Positions 1 to 8,902 are shown, counted from the first letter of the stretch. The stretch: DNA of 64,000 nucleotides from Limnohabitans_A sp048020265 (GCF_048020265.1 NZ_CP171843.1:2790001-2854000); one strand, 5' to 3'. Made by a program: numbers and translations. The notes: generated from the letters alone by a model not told the origin.

Positions 1-2
1 AC

Positions 3-779
3 ACGGCTGGCCACGGCCGCCCGGTGGTGTTGATCCACGGATGGCCCTTGACGGCGCAGGCCTGGCGACCTCAGGTATCGGTGCTGCAGACAGCGGGTTA
101 CCGTGTGGTGACCTATGACCGCCGTGGCTTTGGGCGCTCAGACAAACCGGATTCGGACTACAGCTACGACACCTTGGCCGACGACTTGCAACAGGTCCTG
201 ACGCAGTGCAATCTGCAAGATGCGACGCTGGTCGGCTTTTCCATGGGCGGCGGGGAAGTGGCGCGTTACATCGCCCGCCACGGTCAGTCACGCTTGCACA
301 GTGTGGTGTTTGCAGCGGCGGTGCCGCCTTGCCTGATGCAGTCCGCCGACAACCCTGAGGGTCCGCTGACCCCCGACGCTGCCCACGCCTCCAGACAGGC
401 CCTGGCGCAGGACCGTGATGCTTTTTTTGAGACCTTCACCCAGCGGTTTTTCTCCGCACACGGCGTGTTGTGCGTCAGCGAGCTCGAACGCAACGAAGCC
501 ATCGCCCTGTGTCGTCAGTCGGCGCAACATGCGGCGCTGGCTTGCATGGACGCTTTCAGTACCACCGACTTCCGCAGCGACCTGAAACAGATCACCGTGC
601 CCATGCTGGTGATCCATGGTGACGCCGCTGCGATCGTGCCCATCGAAGGCTCTGGCGAACGCACACACCAGGCCATAGTCCACAGCCAGATGGTGCGTGT
701 GGGCGGTGCACCGCATGGCCTGAATGTGTCGCATGCGCAGGCATTCAACAAAGCCCTGCTGTCCTTCTTGCAAGTCTGA
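3..779 (+). CDS. alpha/beta hydrolase (chloroperoxidase-like), 5'-truncated
   Basis: This is a serine hydrolase of the alpha/beta fold, close to the non-heme chloroperoxidase/esterase group. The reading frame is open to the left window edge and the residues before the first possible GTG (position 24) already fit the family (a Gly-rich stretch before VVLIHGWP), so the gene is cut by the edge. Visible motifs are the oxyanion-hole HGWP, the nucleophile elbow GFSMGGGEVARY (Ser), a late Asp in GDAAAIVP and the catalytic His in GAPHGLNVSH near the C-terminus. The substrate cannot be inferred. It runs toward the LysR gene, which is transcribed in the opposite direction. Confidence 0.85.
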   Translation, partial: TAGHGRPVVLIHGWPLTAQAWRPQVSVLQTAGYRVVTYDRRGFGRSDKPDSDYSYDTLADDLQQVLTQCNLQDATLVGFSMGGGEVARYIARHGQSRLHSVVFAAAVPPCLMQSADNPEGPLTPDAAHASRQALAQDRDAFFETFTQRFFSAHGVLCVSELERNEAIALCRQSAQHAALACMDAFSTTDFRSDLKQITVPMLVIHGDAAAIVPIEGSGERTHQAIVHSQMVRVGGAPHGLNVSHAQAFNKALLSFLQV

Positions 780-825
780 GCGGGCGGCCTGACTCCCCAA
801 AGACGCCCGTCCATGGGCACGCCTC

Positions 826-1758
826 TCAACAGTTCATGCAAGCCGCCAAGGCCTTGGCGGTTTGCAGCCGCGTCTCCTCGACCAGAAAATCCAGAAAAAC
901 CCGGGTGCGCTGAGGCATGAATTTGCGGGTGGGCACGGCCGCGTACATGCTCAATCGGCCCGTGATCCAGGGGGCCAGAACGCGCACCAACTCACCGCGT
1001 GTCAAATAGGGCGCCACCATGTCCACCGCCACGGACGTGATGCCCGCGCCATCGATCGCCGCACGCAGCAAGCTGTCGGTGTGGTTGACCAGCAGCACGG
1101 GCTGGATGTCGACCTCGGTGGGCTGGGTCGGGTTGTCGGGGCACCACATTTGCCACACACGCGGCCGGATGTGGGGCATTTTCAGGCGCAGGCAATCGTG
1201 CTGCACCAGCTCCTGCGGATGCTGCGGCGCACCACGTCGGCGCAAATAATCGGGCGAGGCCACCAAAATGGCCTCGGACTCCAGCACCTTGCGCGCCACC
1301 ACATCGCCGTCAAAACTTTCGTCGGTGCCCAACAAGGTGATGTCGAAATCCTCGATGGGCGGCTCTCGCAAAGTCTCCACCTCGAGCTCTATCAGGATCT
1401 TGGGGTAGCGCCTGCGGAACTCGGCCAGCAAAGGCGAAATCACATAGGTCGCCAAGACCGGTGGCGCGTGCAGGCGCAGCAGACCCGCCAGCTCGGTGGT
1501 CTGGGCGCTGACCACCGCATCGGCTTCGTCGATGTCTTGCAGGATGCTGCGCACGCGGCCAAGGTATTGCTGTCCTGCTTCGGTCAGCGACAAACGGCGG
1601 GTCGAGCGCTGCAACAAGCGCGTGCCCAGGTGGTCCTCCAGATCGGCGACCAAGCGCGTCACCACAGGCGCCGACATGTCCAGCGCACGGGCCGCAGCGG
1701 CAAAACCGCCCTCGCTCACCACGCGCTCGAACACACGCATCGATAACAAACGGTCCAT
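826..1758 (-). CDS. LysR-family transcriptional regulator
   Basis: This is a 310-residue LysR regulator. The N-terminal winged helix-turn-helix (about residues 1-60, MDRLLSMRVFERVVSEGGFA then a helix rich in Ala and Arg) is followed by the substrate-binding effector domain. I chose the ATG at 1758 because a GGAG ribosome-binding site lies six bases upstream; an upstream TTG at 1770 would swallow it. It is divergent from the DUF4148 gene, and the 208-bp gap holds an 8-bp dyad that could be its operator. It may control the downstream azoreductase or DUF4148 gene, but that is inference from position only. It belongs to the widespread single-effector group with MDRL-type N-termini. Confidence 0.9.
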   Translation of the reverse strand: MDRLLSMRVFERVVSEGGFAAAARALDMSAPVVTRLVADLEDHLGTRLLQRSTRRLSLTEAGQQYLGRVRSILQDIDEADAVVSAQTTELAGLLRLHAPPVLATYVISPLLAEFRRRYPKILIELEVETLREPPIEDFDITLLGTDESFDGDVVARKVLESEAILVASPDYLRRRGAPQHPQELVQHDCLRLKMPHIRPRVWQMWCPDNPTQPTEVDIQPVLLVNHTDSLLRAAIDGAGITSVAVDMVAPYLTRGELVRVLAPWITGRLSMYAAVPTRKFMPQRTRVFLDFLVEETRLQTAKALAACMNC

Positions 1759-1806
1759 GGCGCACTCCAAAACGGGATTTCAAGCCCTCTATTGTTCCGC
1801 ATTTAG

Positions 1807-1834
1807 AAACAACCCAATGTATTTTTGGTTGTTT
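1807..1834. promoter_or_regulatory. inverted repeat in the LysR/DUF4148 divergent promoter region
   Basis: AAACAACC (1807-1814) and GGTTGTTT (1827-1834) are perfect 8-bp inverted arms separated by 12 AT-rich bases. It sits about midway between two divergent genes, where LysR regulators usually bind, so an operator is plausible. A T-run follows the right arm, so a weak hairpin terminator cannot be excluded. Confidence 0.35.
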
Positions 1835-1966
1835 TTCTATGGATTCAGAAATTTTACAGTTCAACCCATCGATGCAGCGCTTTCAACCCATGCGGCACCG
1901 ACCAGGCCAAAAGCCCAGTCCAAAAGACCGGCGGCCTGTTTTTTCAACTTTCAAGGAAACCTCATC

Positions 1967-2449
1967 ATGAACCGCTCGACCTTCTCCGCCATCGCCCTCG
2001 CAGTTGCTACTTTGGCCGCTTCCAACGCCATCGCTGCCGATGCCTCGGCACCCAAAACCCGCGAACAAGTCAAAGCCGAACTGGCCGAAGCTGTGCGCAC
2101 CGGCAACATCGTGGCCAACGGCGAAACAGGCCAAAAAGCCCATGAAATGTTCCCAGGCCTGTACCCAGCAAAGCCCGCATTCGAAGGCAAAACGCGCGAG
2201 CAAGTGCAAGCCGAGCTGGCTGAAGCCGTACGCACCGGTGACGTTGTGGCCGATGGCGAAACCGGCCTGAAGCTCAACCAGATCAACCCCAGCCGCTACC
2301 CCGCCCAAGCTGCCTCGCACAGCAAAACCCGTGAACAAGTGAAGGCCGAACTGGCTGAAGCCATCCGCACTGGCGACACCTTGGCCGATGGTGAATCCGG
2401 TCTCAAGCTCAACCAGCTCTACCCACAGCGTTACAACCGCAACATCTGA
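1967..2449 (+). CDS. DUF4148 family exported protein with three tandem repeats
   Basis: This is a 160-residue secreted protein. A signal peptide covers about residues 1-24 (MNRSTFSAIALAV..., cleavage near AIAA). The rest is three copies of a 45-residue unit starting at residues 30, 75 and 120, each reading K-T-R-E-Q-V-[KQ]-A-E-L-A-E-A-[VI]-R-T-G and ending in a Tyr/Pro-rich tail. DUF4148 proteins are common and often multicopy in Burkholderiales and are generally small periplasmic proteins of unknown function. The start is supported by AAGGAA about nine bases upstream. The repeats are nearly identical at protein level, which suggests duplication within the gene. Confidence 0.85.
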   Translation: MNRSTFSAIALAVATLAASNAIAADASAPKTREQVKAELAEAVRTGNIVANGETGQKAHEMFPGLYPAKPAFEGKTREQVQAELAEAVRTGDVVADGETGLKLNQINPSRYPAQAASHSKTREQVKAELAEAIRTGDTLADGESGLKLNQLYPQRYNRNI

Positions 2450-2521
2450 AACCCACCAGCCCAGTCACCCCGCAGGCCTTGACGCCCAAGTGGGGTGGCT
2501 TGAAATGAAAGAACCCGGACC

Positions 2522-3133
2522 ATGAAACTCCTGCACATTGATTCCAGCATCCTGGGCGCTCATTCCGCGTCACGCGAACTGACCGCCGAGATCGTCGCCC
2601 AATGGGTGCAAAAACACCCGGATACCACCGTCGAACACCTGGACCTGGCGGTCCATGCGCCAGGCCACTTTGGGGCCGACGCCATCGCCATCAAGGGCGT
2701 GGCCCAGCCTGAGCCGACCGCCGCACAACGCGCCGAAAACGCCTTGTCCGAACAACTGGTGACCCAGTTTTTGGCCGCTGACATGGTTGTCATCGGCGCA
2801 CCCCTTTACAACTTTTCGATCCCCACCCAGCTCAAAGCCTGGATCGATCGACTGGCCCAGCCCGGCCGCACCTTCCGCTATACCGAAAAGGGCCCGGAGG
2901 GTCTGGCCACCGGCAAGACGGTGATCGTGGCATCCACGCGCGGCGGCGTGTATTCGACCAGCGAGGGCGGTCAGGCCATGGAGCACCAGGAAAGCTACCT
3001 GAAGGTGGTACTGGGCTTCTTCGGCATCACCGACGTGCGCATCGTGCGCGCCGAAAGTCTGGCCATGGGCGATGAAGCCAAAGCCGCAGCCATGAGCGAC
3101 GCACGTGCTGAGATTGCGCAAGCTGTTGCCTGA
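2522..3133 (+). CDS. azoR: FMN-dependent NADH-azoreductase
   Basis: This 203-residue flavodoxin-fold protein matches AzoR, which reduces azo bonds and quinones with NADH through FMN in the cytoplasm and is usually regarded as a detoxifying quinone reductase. Recognisable parts are the N-terminal phosphate-binding loop (LLHIDSSILGAHSASREL), the GAPLYNFSIPTQLKAWID segment and a C-terminal half with the usual loop after RTFRYTEKGPEGL. Length is typical. The gap from the DUF4148 gene is 72 bp and contains a CACCCC/GGGGTG dyad (2466-2497), so it may have its own transcription unit. The LysR regulator at 826-1758 is a candidate controller. Confidence 0.92.
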   Translation: MKLLHIDSSILGAHSASRELTAEIVAQWVQKHPDTTVEHLDLAVHAPGHFGADAIAIKGVAQPEPTAAQRAENALSEQLVTQFLAADMVVIGAPLYNFSIPTQLKAWIDRLAQPGRTFRYTEKGPEGLATGKTVIVASTRGGVYSTSEGGQAMEHQESYLKVVLGFFGITDVRIVRAESLAMGDEAKAAAMSDARAEIAQAVA

Positions 3134-3135
3134 AC

Positions 3136-3594
3136 CAGCTGCGCACCAAAAGCGAGGCAAAGCGGCAGGCCACGCTGTAAGCGCTGGACCCGGACCAATC
3201 TGATATCACGCTCGCGCTGCAAAGTTTCGGGCAGCGCCTATTGGCCTTGCTGTATTCACCACAGATGCAGGCCATTCGCCGCATGGTGATGTCATAAGGC
3301 AGGCCCTCCGAGCTGGGCCGCGCTTGTTACGAGATGGGCCCGGTACGCAGCCAAGCGGCCATCGCGGCTTTTTTGCAACAAGCCATGAACCGGGGCCAGC
3401 TGCGCCAGGCCGACCCGGGCATCGCTGCGCTGCAGCTCAAAGGGCTGCTGGAAGCCGAGTGGATCGAGCCCTTCCTGTTCAATGCCTTGGGGGAGCCTTC
3501 CCCCCCAGGAAATCCGCGAAACGGTGGCACGGGCGATGGCGATGTTCATGACCGCTTATGGGCCGGGACTGTCCCCGGCCGACTGCCCAGACTG
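3136..3594 (+). pseudogene. TetR/AcrR-family regulator remnant, DNA-binding domain deleted
   Basis: Read in one frame, 3139-3177 gives LRTKSEAKRQATL, the classic TetR N-terminus, and then meets TAA at 3178. The next recognisable stretch begins near 3190 and is already the ligand-binding domain (LQSFGQRLLALLYSPQMQAI...). It is interrupted by TAA at 3295-3297 and continues as ELGRACYEMGP...GLLEAEWIEPFLFNALGE. A frameshift at the C-run near 3500 then moves the tail (QEIRETVARAMAMFMTAYG) into another frame, ending in TGA at 3594. About 30-40 residues, including the whole helix-turn-helix, are missing. This is a decayed gene. It lies directly behind azoR, which TetR/LysR-type regulators often accompany. 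Confidence 0.75.
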
Positions 3595-3611
3595 AAATAC
3601 CGCGGCCCGCT

Positions 3612-5327
3612 TCAGGCTGTGGCTGCGGTGCTCTTGCGCGCCGCAACACGCGCCAACACATGGCCGATCATGCCTTTGGCCAGCTCTTCCTCGCCAAAGA
3701 ACACGGTGCCCACGCCGTCCTTGCGCAGCATAGACGACTCGTCTTCGCTGTGCATGCACAGCACGACCTCGATGTCCGGGTTCAAGGTGCGTGCAGTACT
3801 GGCCATCTGACGCACCGTCAGCGGGTCGTGCGTGGCCACCACCAGCATCGCGGCATCGGCAATGTGGGCCTGGGCCAACACCGCCGGATCGGCCGCGTTG
3901 CCCGACACCGCCACCAGTCCCTGGCTGCGCAGGTCTTCGACCAGTTCGCGGTTTTGATCGGCCACCACAAACGGAATGCCGCCGGCCGTGAGCGCGTCAG
4001 CAATGCGCCGACCCACCCGGCCATGACCCACCAGCACCACTTGGCCTGAGAGGTACTTGCGTTCGGTGCTCATGGGCAGCTCGGCATAGGGGTCGTCGCG
4101 CTGCTCCAGACTGCGGGCCAAGGCCGAGCGGGCAAGAATCCAGCGGCGCATCGGCTCGATGGCCGCGAACAAGAGGGGATTGAGCGCGATGGAGATGAGC
4201 GCTGCAGCCAGCACCAGGCTCATGCCTTCGGCCGGCAACAAGCCCAGCGACAGGCCCAGCCCCGCCAGAATGAAAGAAAACTCGCCGATCTGGGCCAGAC
4301 TGGCCGACACCGTGAGGGCTGTGTTCAGCGGGTAGCGAAAAGCCAACACAATCGCCAACGCCGCCATCGATTTGCCGACGATGATGATGGCCACCACCGC
4401 CAGCACGTGCAGGGGTTGCGTCAGCAAAATGTCCGGCTCGAACAGCATGCCCACCGACACAAAAAACAGCACCGAAAACGCATCGCGCAAAGGCAGCGAC
4501 TCCTCGGCGGCGCGGTGGCTGAATTCCGACTCGCGCATCACCATGCCCGCGAAAAAAGCCCCGAGGGCGAAGGACACGCTGAACAGCTGCGCCGCACCGT
4601 AGGCAATGCCGATGGCGGCTGTGATGACCGACAAGGTGAACAGCTCGCGCGAGCCGGTGCGCGAGATGTGCCACAAGAGCCAGGGCAGAACGCGACGCCC
4701 GGCCACCAGCATGATGGCGATGAAGGCTGCCACCTGCAGCAGGGTTTTGCCGATCGTGACCCACAGCGGCTCGGCACCGGGTACAGGGACCACCGAACTC
4801 CCCAGCACACCGGCCAGCGGCGGCATCAGCACCAGCACCAGCACCGTGGCCAGGTCTTCCACCACCAACCAGCCCACGGCGATTCGGCCATTCATGCTGT
4901 CCAGCACACCCCGCGCTTCGAGCGCCTTGAGCAGCACCACCGTGCTCGCGCACGACAGGGACAAACCAAAAATCAGGCCCGCACCCCAGGACCAGCCCCA
5001 GGCCCAGGCCGCCCCCATGCCCAAGAGCGTGGCCAGACCCATCTGCACCACCGCGCCGGGCACCGCGATGCGCCGCACCGCCAGCAAATCCTTGAATGAA
5101 AAATGCAGGCCCACGCCAAACATGAGCAGCATGACACCGATCTCCGACAGCTGCGCCGCTAGTTTCACATCGGCCACAAAGCCGGGTGTGGCGGGGCCGA
5201 TCAGGATGCCGGCCAACAGGTAACCCACGAGGGCGGGAACATTCATGCGCTCGGCCACAAAGCCCAGCACCAGCGCGATGCTGAAGCCTGCGGCCAGGGT
5301 GGTGATGAGGGAAATGTCGTGCGGCAT
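3612..5327 (-). CDS. ybaL: YbaL-type cation:proton antiporter with TrkA-N domain (CPA2 family)
   Basis: This is a 571-residue inner-membrane protein. Residues about 1-385 are a Na+/H+ exchanger domain with some twelve hydrophobic segments. About 410-530 form a cytoplasmic RCK/TrkA-N domain with the nucleotide-binding GHGRVGRR motif. The N-terminal region (PALVGYLLAGILIGPATPGF and LLMFGVGLHFS) is very close to E. coli YbaL and distinguishes it from KefB/KefC. The family exchanges K+ or Na+ for H+ and is gated by nucleotides or glutathione-type ligands; the ion here is not shown. It ends 17 bp from the TetR remnant, facing it, and starts about 98 bp downstream of the phosphonate operon. Confidence 0.92.
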   Translation of the reverse strand: MPHDISLITTLAAGFSIALVLGFVAERMNVPALVGYLLAGILIGPATPGFVADVKLAAQLSEIGVMLLMFGVGLHFSFKDLLAVRRIAVPGAVVQMGLATLLGMGAAWAWGWSWGAGLIFGLSLSCASTVVLLKALEARGVLDSMNGRIAVGWLVVEDLATVLVLVLMPPLAGVLGSSVVPVPGAEPLWVTIGKTLLQVAAFIAIMLVAGRRVLPWLLWHISRTGSRELFTLSVITAAIGIAYGAAQLFSVSFALGAFFAGMVMRESEFSHRAAEESLPLRDAFSVLFFVSVGMLFEPDILLTQPLHVLAVVAIIIVGKSMAALAIVLAFRYPLNTALTVSASLAQIGEFSFILAGLGLSLGLLPAEGMSLVLAAALISIALNPLLFAAIEPMRRWILARSALARSLEQRDDPYAELPMSTERKYLSGQVVLVGHGRVGRRIADALTAGGIPFVVADQNRELVEDLRSQGLVAVSGNAADPAVLAQAHIADAAMLVVATHDPLTVRQMASTARTLNPDIEVVLCMHSEDESSMLRKDGVGTVFFGEEELAKGMIGHVLARVAARKSTAATA

Positions 5328-5425
5328 GGTCCCGAATATAGGGCAGATGCAAAGGCCTCACATGGCCCGACATTTGGCGCAGGGCCACAGCGGCGGCTAC
5401 AGGCCTGAAGGAACCTCTCCGCGCC

Positions 5426-6259
5426 TCAGCGTGTGAGCCAACGCCGCGCCGCAAAGCTCAGCGCGTCCACACAGGCCACCATCAGCAGCATGGCCGCCAA
5501 AATGGTGGCTGTCTTGTTCATGTGGAACAGGCCCATGTGGAAAGACAGCAACTGCCCCAAGCCGCCCGCACCCACCACGCCCAGCACGGCGGCGGCGCGG
5601 ATGTTGTTTTCCCAGCGGTAAAGGGTATAGCTCATGAGCTGCGGCAGCACCTGCGGCAAAGTGGCATAAAAGAACACGCGCAGCGGCCCCACGCCCTGGG
5701 TGCGCAAGGCATCACCCGGCCCGGTGGGCACGTTTTCCATGGCCTCGGCAAACAGGCGGCCCAGCACGCCACTGGTGTGCAGGGCCAGCGCCAATGTCCC
5801 CGCCATGGGCCCGAGACCTGCCGAGATCAAGAGCAAAGCCGCCCACACCAGTTCGGGAATGGCGCGCAACGCATTGAGCAACCAGCGTGTGGGGCTGCGC
5901 AGCCAAGCCGGGTCTTGGGTGCTCAAGCGGCTGGCCGGCACCGCCAGCGCCAGGCCCAAAACCGCCGCCATGGCGGTGCCCAGCGCCGACATGGCCAGGG
6001 TTTCCCAAGCGGCCCAGGCCACCTTGTTCACAAACACGGGCGACAAATCTGGCGGAAAAAACTCCGCCACAAAGCGGCCCATGCTGCGCGCCGCTTCCAT
6101 CGATGCAAAAGCCGCCCAATCCAAATCGAGCGACACAAAGCTGGCCACCACCAAGACCAGCAAAGCCACGGTGAACCAACACGCCTTGCAGCGCGCATCA
6201 AAAATCGGCGGCGGCAGTTTGTAAGGCGGGTTGGCCGCTTCACGGGAAAAGGACTTCAT
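5426..6259 (-). CDS. phnE: phosphonate-type ABC transporter permease (second PhnE)
   Basis: This 277-residue permease has the binding-protein-dependent transport inner-membrane domain, with the EAA loop region around the segment RAIPELVWAALLLISAGLGP. It is homologous to the gene just upstream (shared RxIPELxWA and FVGAGGLGQ/VVGAGGLGQ motifs), so the importer has two permease subunits. The ATG at 6259 overlaps the TGA of the upstream permease as ATGA, which indicates translational coupling and fixes the start. It is the last gene of the phnD-phnC-phnE-phnE operon. Confidence 0.92.
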   Translation of the reverse strand: MKSFSREAANPPYKLPPPIFDARCKACWFTVALLVLVVASFVSLDLDWAAFASMEAARSMGRFVAEFFPPDLSPVFVNKVAWAAWETLAMSALGTAMAAVLGLALAVPASRLSTQDPAWLRSPTRWLLNALRAIPELVWAALLLISAGLGPMAGTLALALHTSGVLGRLFAEAMENVPTGPGDALRTQGVGPLRVFFYATLPQVLPQLMSYTLYRWENNIRAAAVLGVVGAGGLGQLLSFHMGLFHMNKTATILAAMLLMVACVDALSFAARRWLTR

Positions 6260-7140
6260 GCCAGCGCCTTTCTCAGCCAGGCGCTCACCCGGTCGGCCAG
6301 CGCCACCAGCGCAATGAACACCAGCAGCAAGGTCGCCACTTCGCCGCCATTGAACATCTTCATCGAGTTGTCCAGTTGCTGACCGAGGCCACCCGCGCCC
6401 ACAAAGCCCAGCACCACCGAGGAGCGTATGGCGCATTCCCAGCGGTACACGGTGTACGAGGCCAACTCAGCGGCGTGGCTGGGCAGCAAGGCGTACACAA
6501 AGGCCTGCAGCCGGCCGCTGCCGTTGCGCATCAGGGTCTGGGTGGCGTGACTCTCGCCGCTTTCCAGAATTTCGGCGTACACCTTGCCCAGCATGCCGCC
6601 ATAGGTCAGCGCAATGGCCAGCACCCCCGCAGTGGGACCCAGGCCCACCACGCGCACAAACACCAGCGCCCAGATCAGTTCAGGAATGCTGCGCAGCACA
6701 ATCAGGGCCGCACGCACGCACCAGCGCAGCACGGCCGGCCAGCGGTCCATGCGACCGGACAAGGCCGACAACGACAGAACCCGCGTGGCCAGCAAAGACA
6801 AAGGCACGGCCAGCACCAGCGCCAGCGTGACACCCGCGGTGGCCATGGCCACGGTACGCCAGGTCTCGCGCAGCACCATCTGCAGAAATTCGGGGTGGTG
6901 CACCAGTGGCCAAAAGCTGCGTACAAAGTCGGCGGTGACCTTGCGGTTCTCGGGCTCCCACAGCACCCAGGGTCGGAACTCGGTGGCCACACCCAGCGGC
7001 CACAAGAGCACCAGCGCCAGGCTCAGCCAGAACACGCGTGCGGCAAACGCCGGATCGCGCGTGGGTGCTTGTACAAACGGCCGCTCGGGTGGTGACCCGG
7101 GAGGCTGGGCCACAGGCAAATGGGACACGGAAGCGGACAT
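6256..7140 (-). CDS. phnE: phosphonate-type ABC transporter permease (first PhnE)
   Basis: This is a 294-residue inner-membrane permease with a proline-rich cytoplasmic N-terminus of about 35 residues, then a long hydrophobic helix and the transport permease domain. Conserved family segments are IVLRSIPELIWALVFVRVVG and SVVLGFVGAGGLGQ. It forms the membrane channel with the second permease. The gap from phnC is 34 bp and it overlaps the next gene by four bases, so all four genes are probably one transcript. No C-P lyase or phosphonatase gene is nearby, so the cargo could be phosphonate, phosphite or phosphate. Confidence 0.92.
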   Translation of the reverse strand: MSASVSHLPVAQPPGSPPERPFVQAPTRDPAFAARVFWLSLALVLLWPLGVATEFRPWVLWEPENRKVTADFVRSFWPLVHHPEFLQMVLRETWRTVAMATAGVTLALVLAVPLSLLATRVLSLSALSGRMDRWPAVLRWCVRAALIVLRSIPELIWALVFVRVVGLGPTAGVLAIALTYGGMLGKVYAEILESGESHATQTLMRNGSGRLQAFVYALLPSHAAELASYTVYRWECAIRSSVVLGFVGAGGLGQQLDNSMKMFNGGEVATLLLVFIALVALADRVSAWLRKALA

Positions 7141-7174
7141 GGGGGGTAGGCGAAAGGACTGGAACCCGACCGCC

Positions 7175-8014
7175 TCAGCGGCAATGCATCACCACAGGTG
7201 CGGGCGCTACCGGTGCAAGCTCTTGCATCGCCGCAGGCAACGCCTCACCGCGCAACTCGTGCTCATGCTGGTCGTACAAATGCGCCAGGCGCTCGGGGGT
7301 CACCTGATCCGGGGGCTGATCAAACACCAGTTGGCCATCGCGCAAGCCGATGATGCGCGGAAAGTGCGCCAGTGCCATGTCCACCTGGTGCAGTGTGGCC
7401 ACCAGCGTGACCTGGCGTTCGCGGGCCAGGCCCACCAGTGCGGTCATGGCCATGCGGGCGCGCATCGGGTCGAGCGCCGACAGCGGCTCGTCGATCAGCC
7501 ACAGGCTGGCCGGGGCCAGCAGGGCACGGGCCAAGCCCACACGCTGGCGCTCACCACCCGACAGGCGGTCGACACGTTCAAACAATTTATCGCCCAGGTC
7601 AAAATGCGCCAACGCCTCGTAGGCGGCCGGGATGTCCGCTGGGTAAAACAGCGAACGCAAACTGGCCCATAAACCCATGGCGGGCAAACGCCCAGCCAGC
7701 ACCGAAGTCACCACACGTTGGCGCGGCGGCAGCGGTGGCACCTGCGGGGCCAGAAACAACCGACCGCGCAAACGGCGCAAGGCTCCCGCCGATTGTGTCC
7801 AAGGGTTCACGTCCGACAACTGCAAGCTGCCTTGGATGGGCCGCTGCGCGCAGGCCAGAACCTGCAGCAGCGTCGTCTTGCCCGCACCCGAGGGGCCAAT
7901 GATGGCCACCTGCTCGCCCGCAGCCAGCTGCAAATTCAACGCACGCAAGGCCGCTGGCGCACCCGGCTTCGCCGCCGGATGTCGCGCTTCAAGAGCCTGA
8001 AGGTCAATGTTCAC
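7175..8014 (-). CDS. phnC: phosphonate ABC transporter ATP-binding protein
   Basis: This 279-residue ATPase energises the importer. The Walker A is GPSGAGKTTLL, the ABC signature is LSGGERQRVGLARALL, the Walker B is SLWLIDEPLSALD and the H-loop His lies in VATLHQVDMA. The Q-loop region (FLAPQVPPLPPRQRVVTSVL) is PhnC-like, where the segment after the Q loop is longer than in most ABC proteins. The spacing to the PhnD gene is 18 bp. The C-terminus has a short extension rich in Ala, Pro and Val. Confidence 0.93.
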   Translation of the reverse strand: MNIDLQALEARHPAAKPGAPAALRALNLQLAAGEQVAIIGPSGAGKTTLLQVLACAQRPIQGSLQLSDVNPWTQSAGALRRLRGRLFLAPQVPPLPPRQRVVTSVLAGRLPAMGLWASLRSLFYPADIPAAYEALAHFDLGDKLFERVDRLSGGERQRVGLARALLAPASLWLIDEPLSALDPMRARMAMTALVGLARERQVTLVATLHQVDMALAHFPRIIGLRDGQLVFDQPPDQVTPERLAHLYDQHEHELRGEALPAAMQELAPVAPAPVVMHCR

Positions 8015-8032
8015 TGTGACGGCGTCCAGGCT

Positions 8033-8902
8033 TTACAGCAAGCCCGCGCTGCGTGCAGCCGACTCCAGACCCTTGTAATTCTCGGGCGTAGTGGGCACAT
8101 AACGGGTGGCGCGGTTGAGCTTCAGGATCTCGGCATGCTCGGGATTGGCGGGGTTCAGGGCCAGCAAGGCAGCCTTGATTTTTTCGCGCAGGTCGGCAGG
8201 CATGTCAGCGTGCACCGACCAGTTGTAGTTGAAGTAAGGCGGTGTGGTGTAGAACACGTTCACGGCCTGGGTGTCGACCTTGTTGTCGGCCACGAACTTT
8301 TTCCAGACGGTGATGTCGAGCGCAGCGGCATCGACCTTGCCGCTGACCACCGAGGCGATGGTGGCGTCGTGCGCGCCGCTGTAGGCAATGCGCTTGAAGT
8401 CCTTTTCAGGTTCGATCTTGGCTTGCAGCAAAAAGCTGCGCGGCATCAGGTGGCCCGAGGTGCTGCTTTGCGAACCGAAAGAGACTTGCTTGCCCTTCAT
8501 GTCAGCCAGGGTCTTGATGCCCGAATCGGTCTTGGCGATGAACACCGACTGGAAACGCGTGTCTTCTTCACGCTGCGCCAAGGGCACCACCTTGCCACCG
8601 GAACGGATGCTGGCCTGCACAAACGTGAAGCCGCCAAACCAGACCACGTCGACCTTCTTGTTCACGAGCGATTCCACTGCCGCAGGGTAATCGGTCACGG
8701 GTGTGAACTGCACCTTCATGCCCAGCTGCTTTTCCAGGTAGTTGGCCAAGGGGGTGAATTTGCGCACCTGCTCGGTGGCCGCCTCTTCGGGGATGGTGGT
8801 CACGCGCAGCGTAGTCTGCGCCTGGGCAGCGCTGAAGGCCGACAAAGCCAACAAGCCGGCGCAGGCCGAAGTCAGGAATTTGGAAAAGAAGGTGTAGATC
8901 AT
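8033..8902 (-). CDS. phnD: phosphonate-type substrate-binding protein
   Basis: This is a 289-residue periplasmic binding protein of the PhnD/SsuA/transferrin-like group. A signal peptide covers about residues 1-27 (MIYTFFSKFLTSACAGLLAL..., cleavage after AQA). Family hallmarks include TTIPEEAATEQVRKFTPLA near the mature N-terminus, VDVVWFGGFTFVQA, and the GSQSSTSGHLMPR loop that contacts the phosphonate group in PhnD. I placed the start at 8902 because it directly precedes the signal peptide; the frame extends further upstream without family similarity. It is the first gene of the importer operon and diverges from egtD with a 115-bp gap. Confidence 0.93.
   Translation of the reverse strand: MIYTFFSKFLTSACAGLLALSAFSAAQAQTTLRVTTIPEEAATEQVRKFTPLANYLEKQLGMKVQFTPVTDYPAAVESLVNKKVDVVWFGGFTFVQASIRSGGKVVPLAQREEDTRFQSVFIAKTDSGIKTLADMKGKQVSFGSQSSTSGHLMPRSFLLQAKIEPEKDFKRIAYSGAHDATIASVVSGKVDAAALDITVWKKFVADNKVDTQAVNVFYTTPPYFNYNWSVHADMPADLREKIKAALLALNPANPEHAEILKLNRATRYVPTTPENYKGLESAARSAGLL

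Noticed and set aside
781..809. CGGGCG/CGCCCG dyad as a terminator after the first gene
   Set aside because: Stem of six, 17-base loop and no T-run, so termination is not supported.
862..1746. Long open frame opposite the LysR gene
   Set aside because: Composition is that of an antisense shadow (His/Gln/Arg) and it lacks motifs.
3997..5454. 485-codon frame overlapping the antiporter
   Set aside because: It is the same strand in another frame, rich in Gly/Arg/His without membrane or domain pattern.
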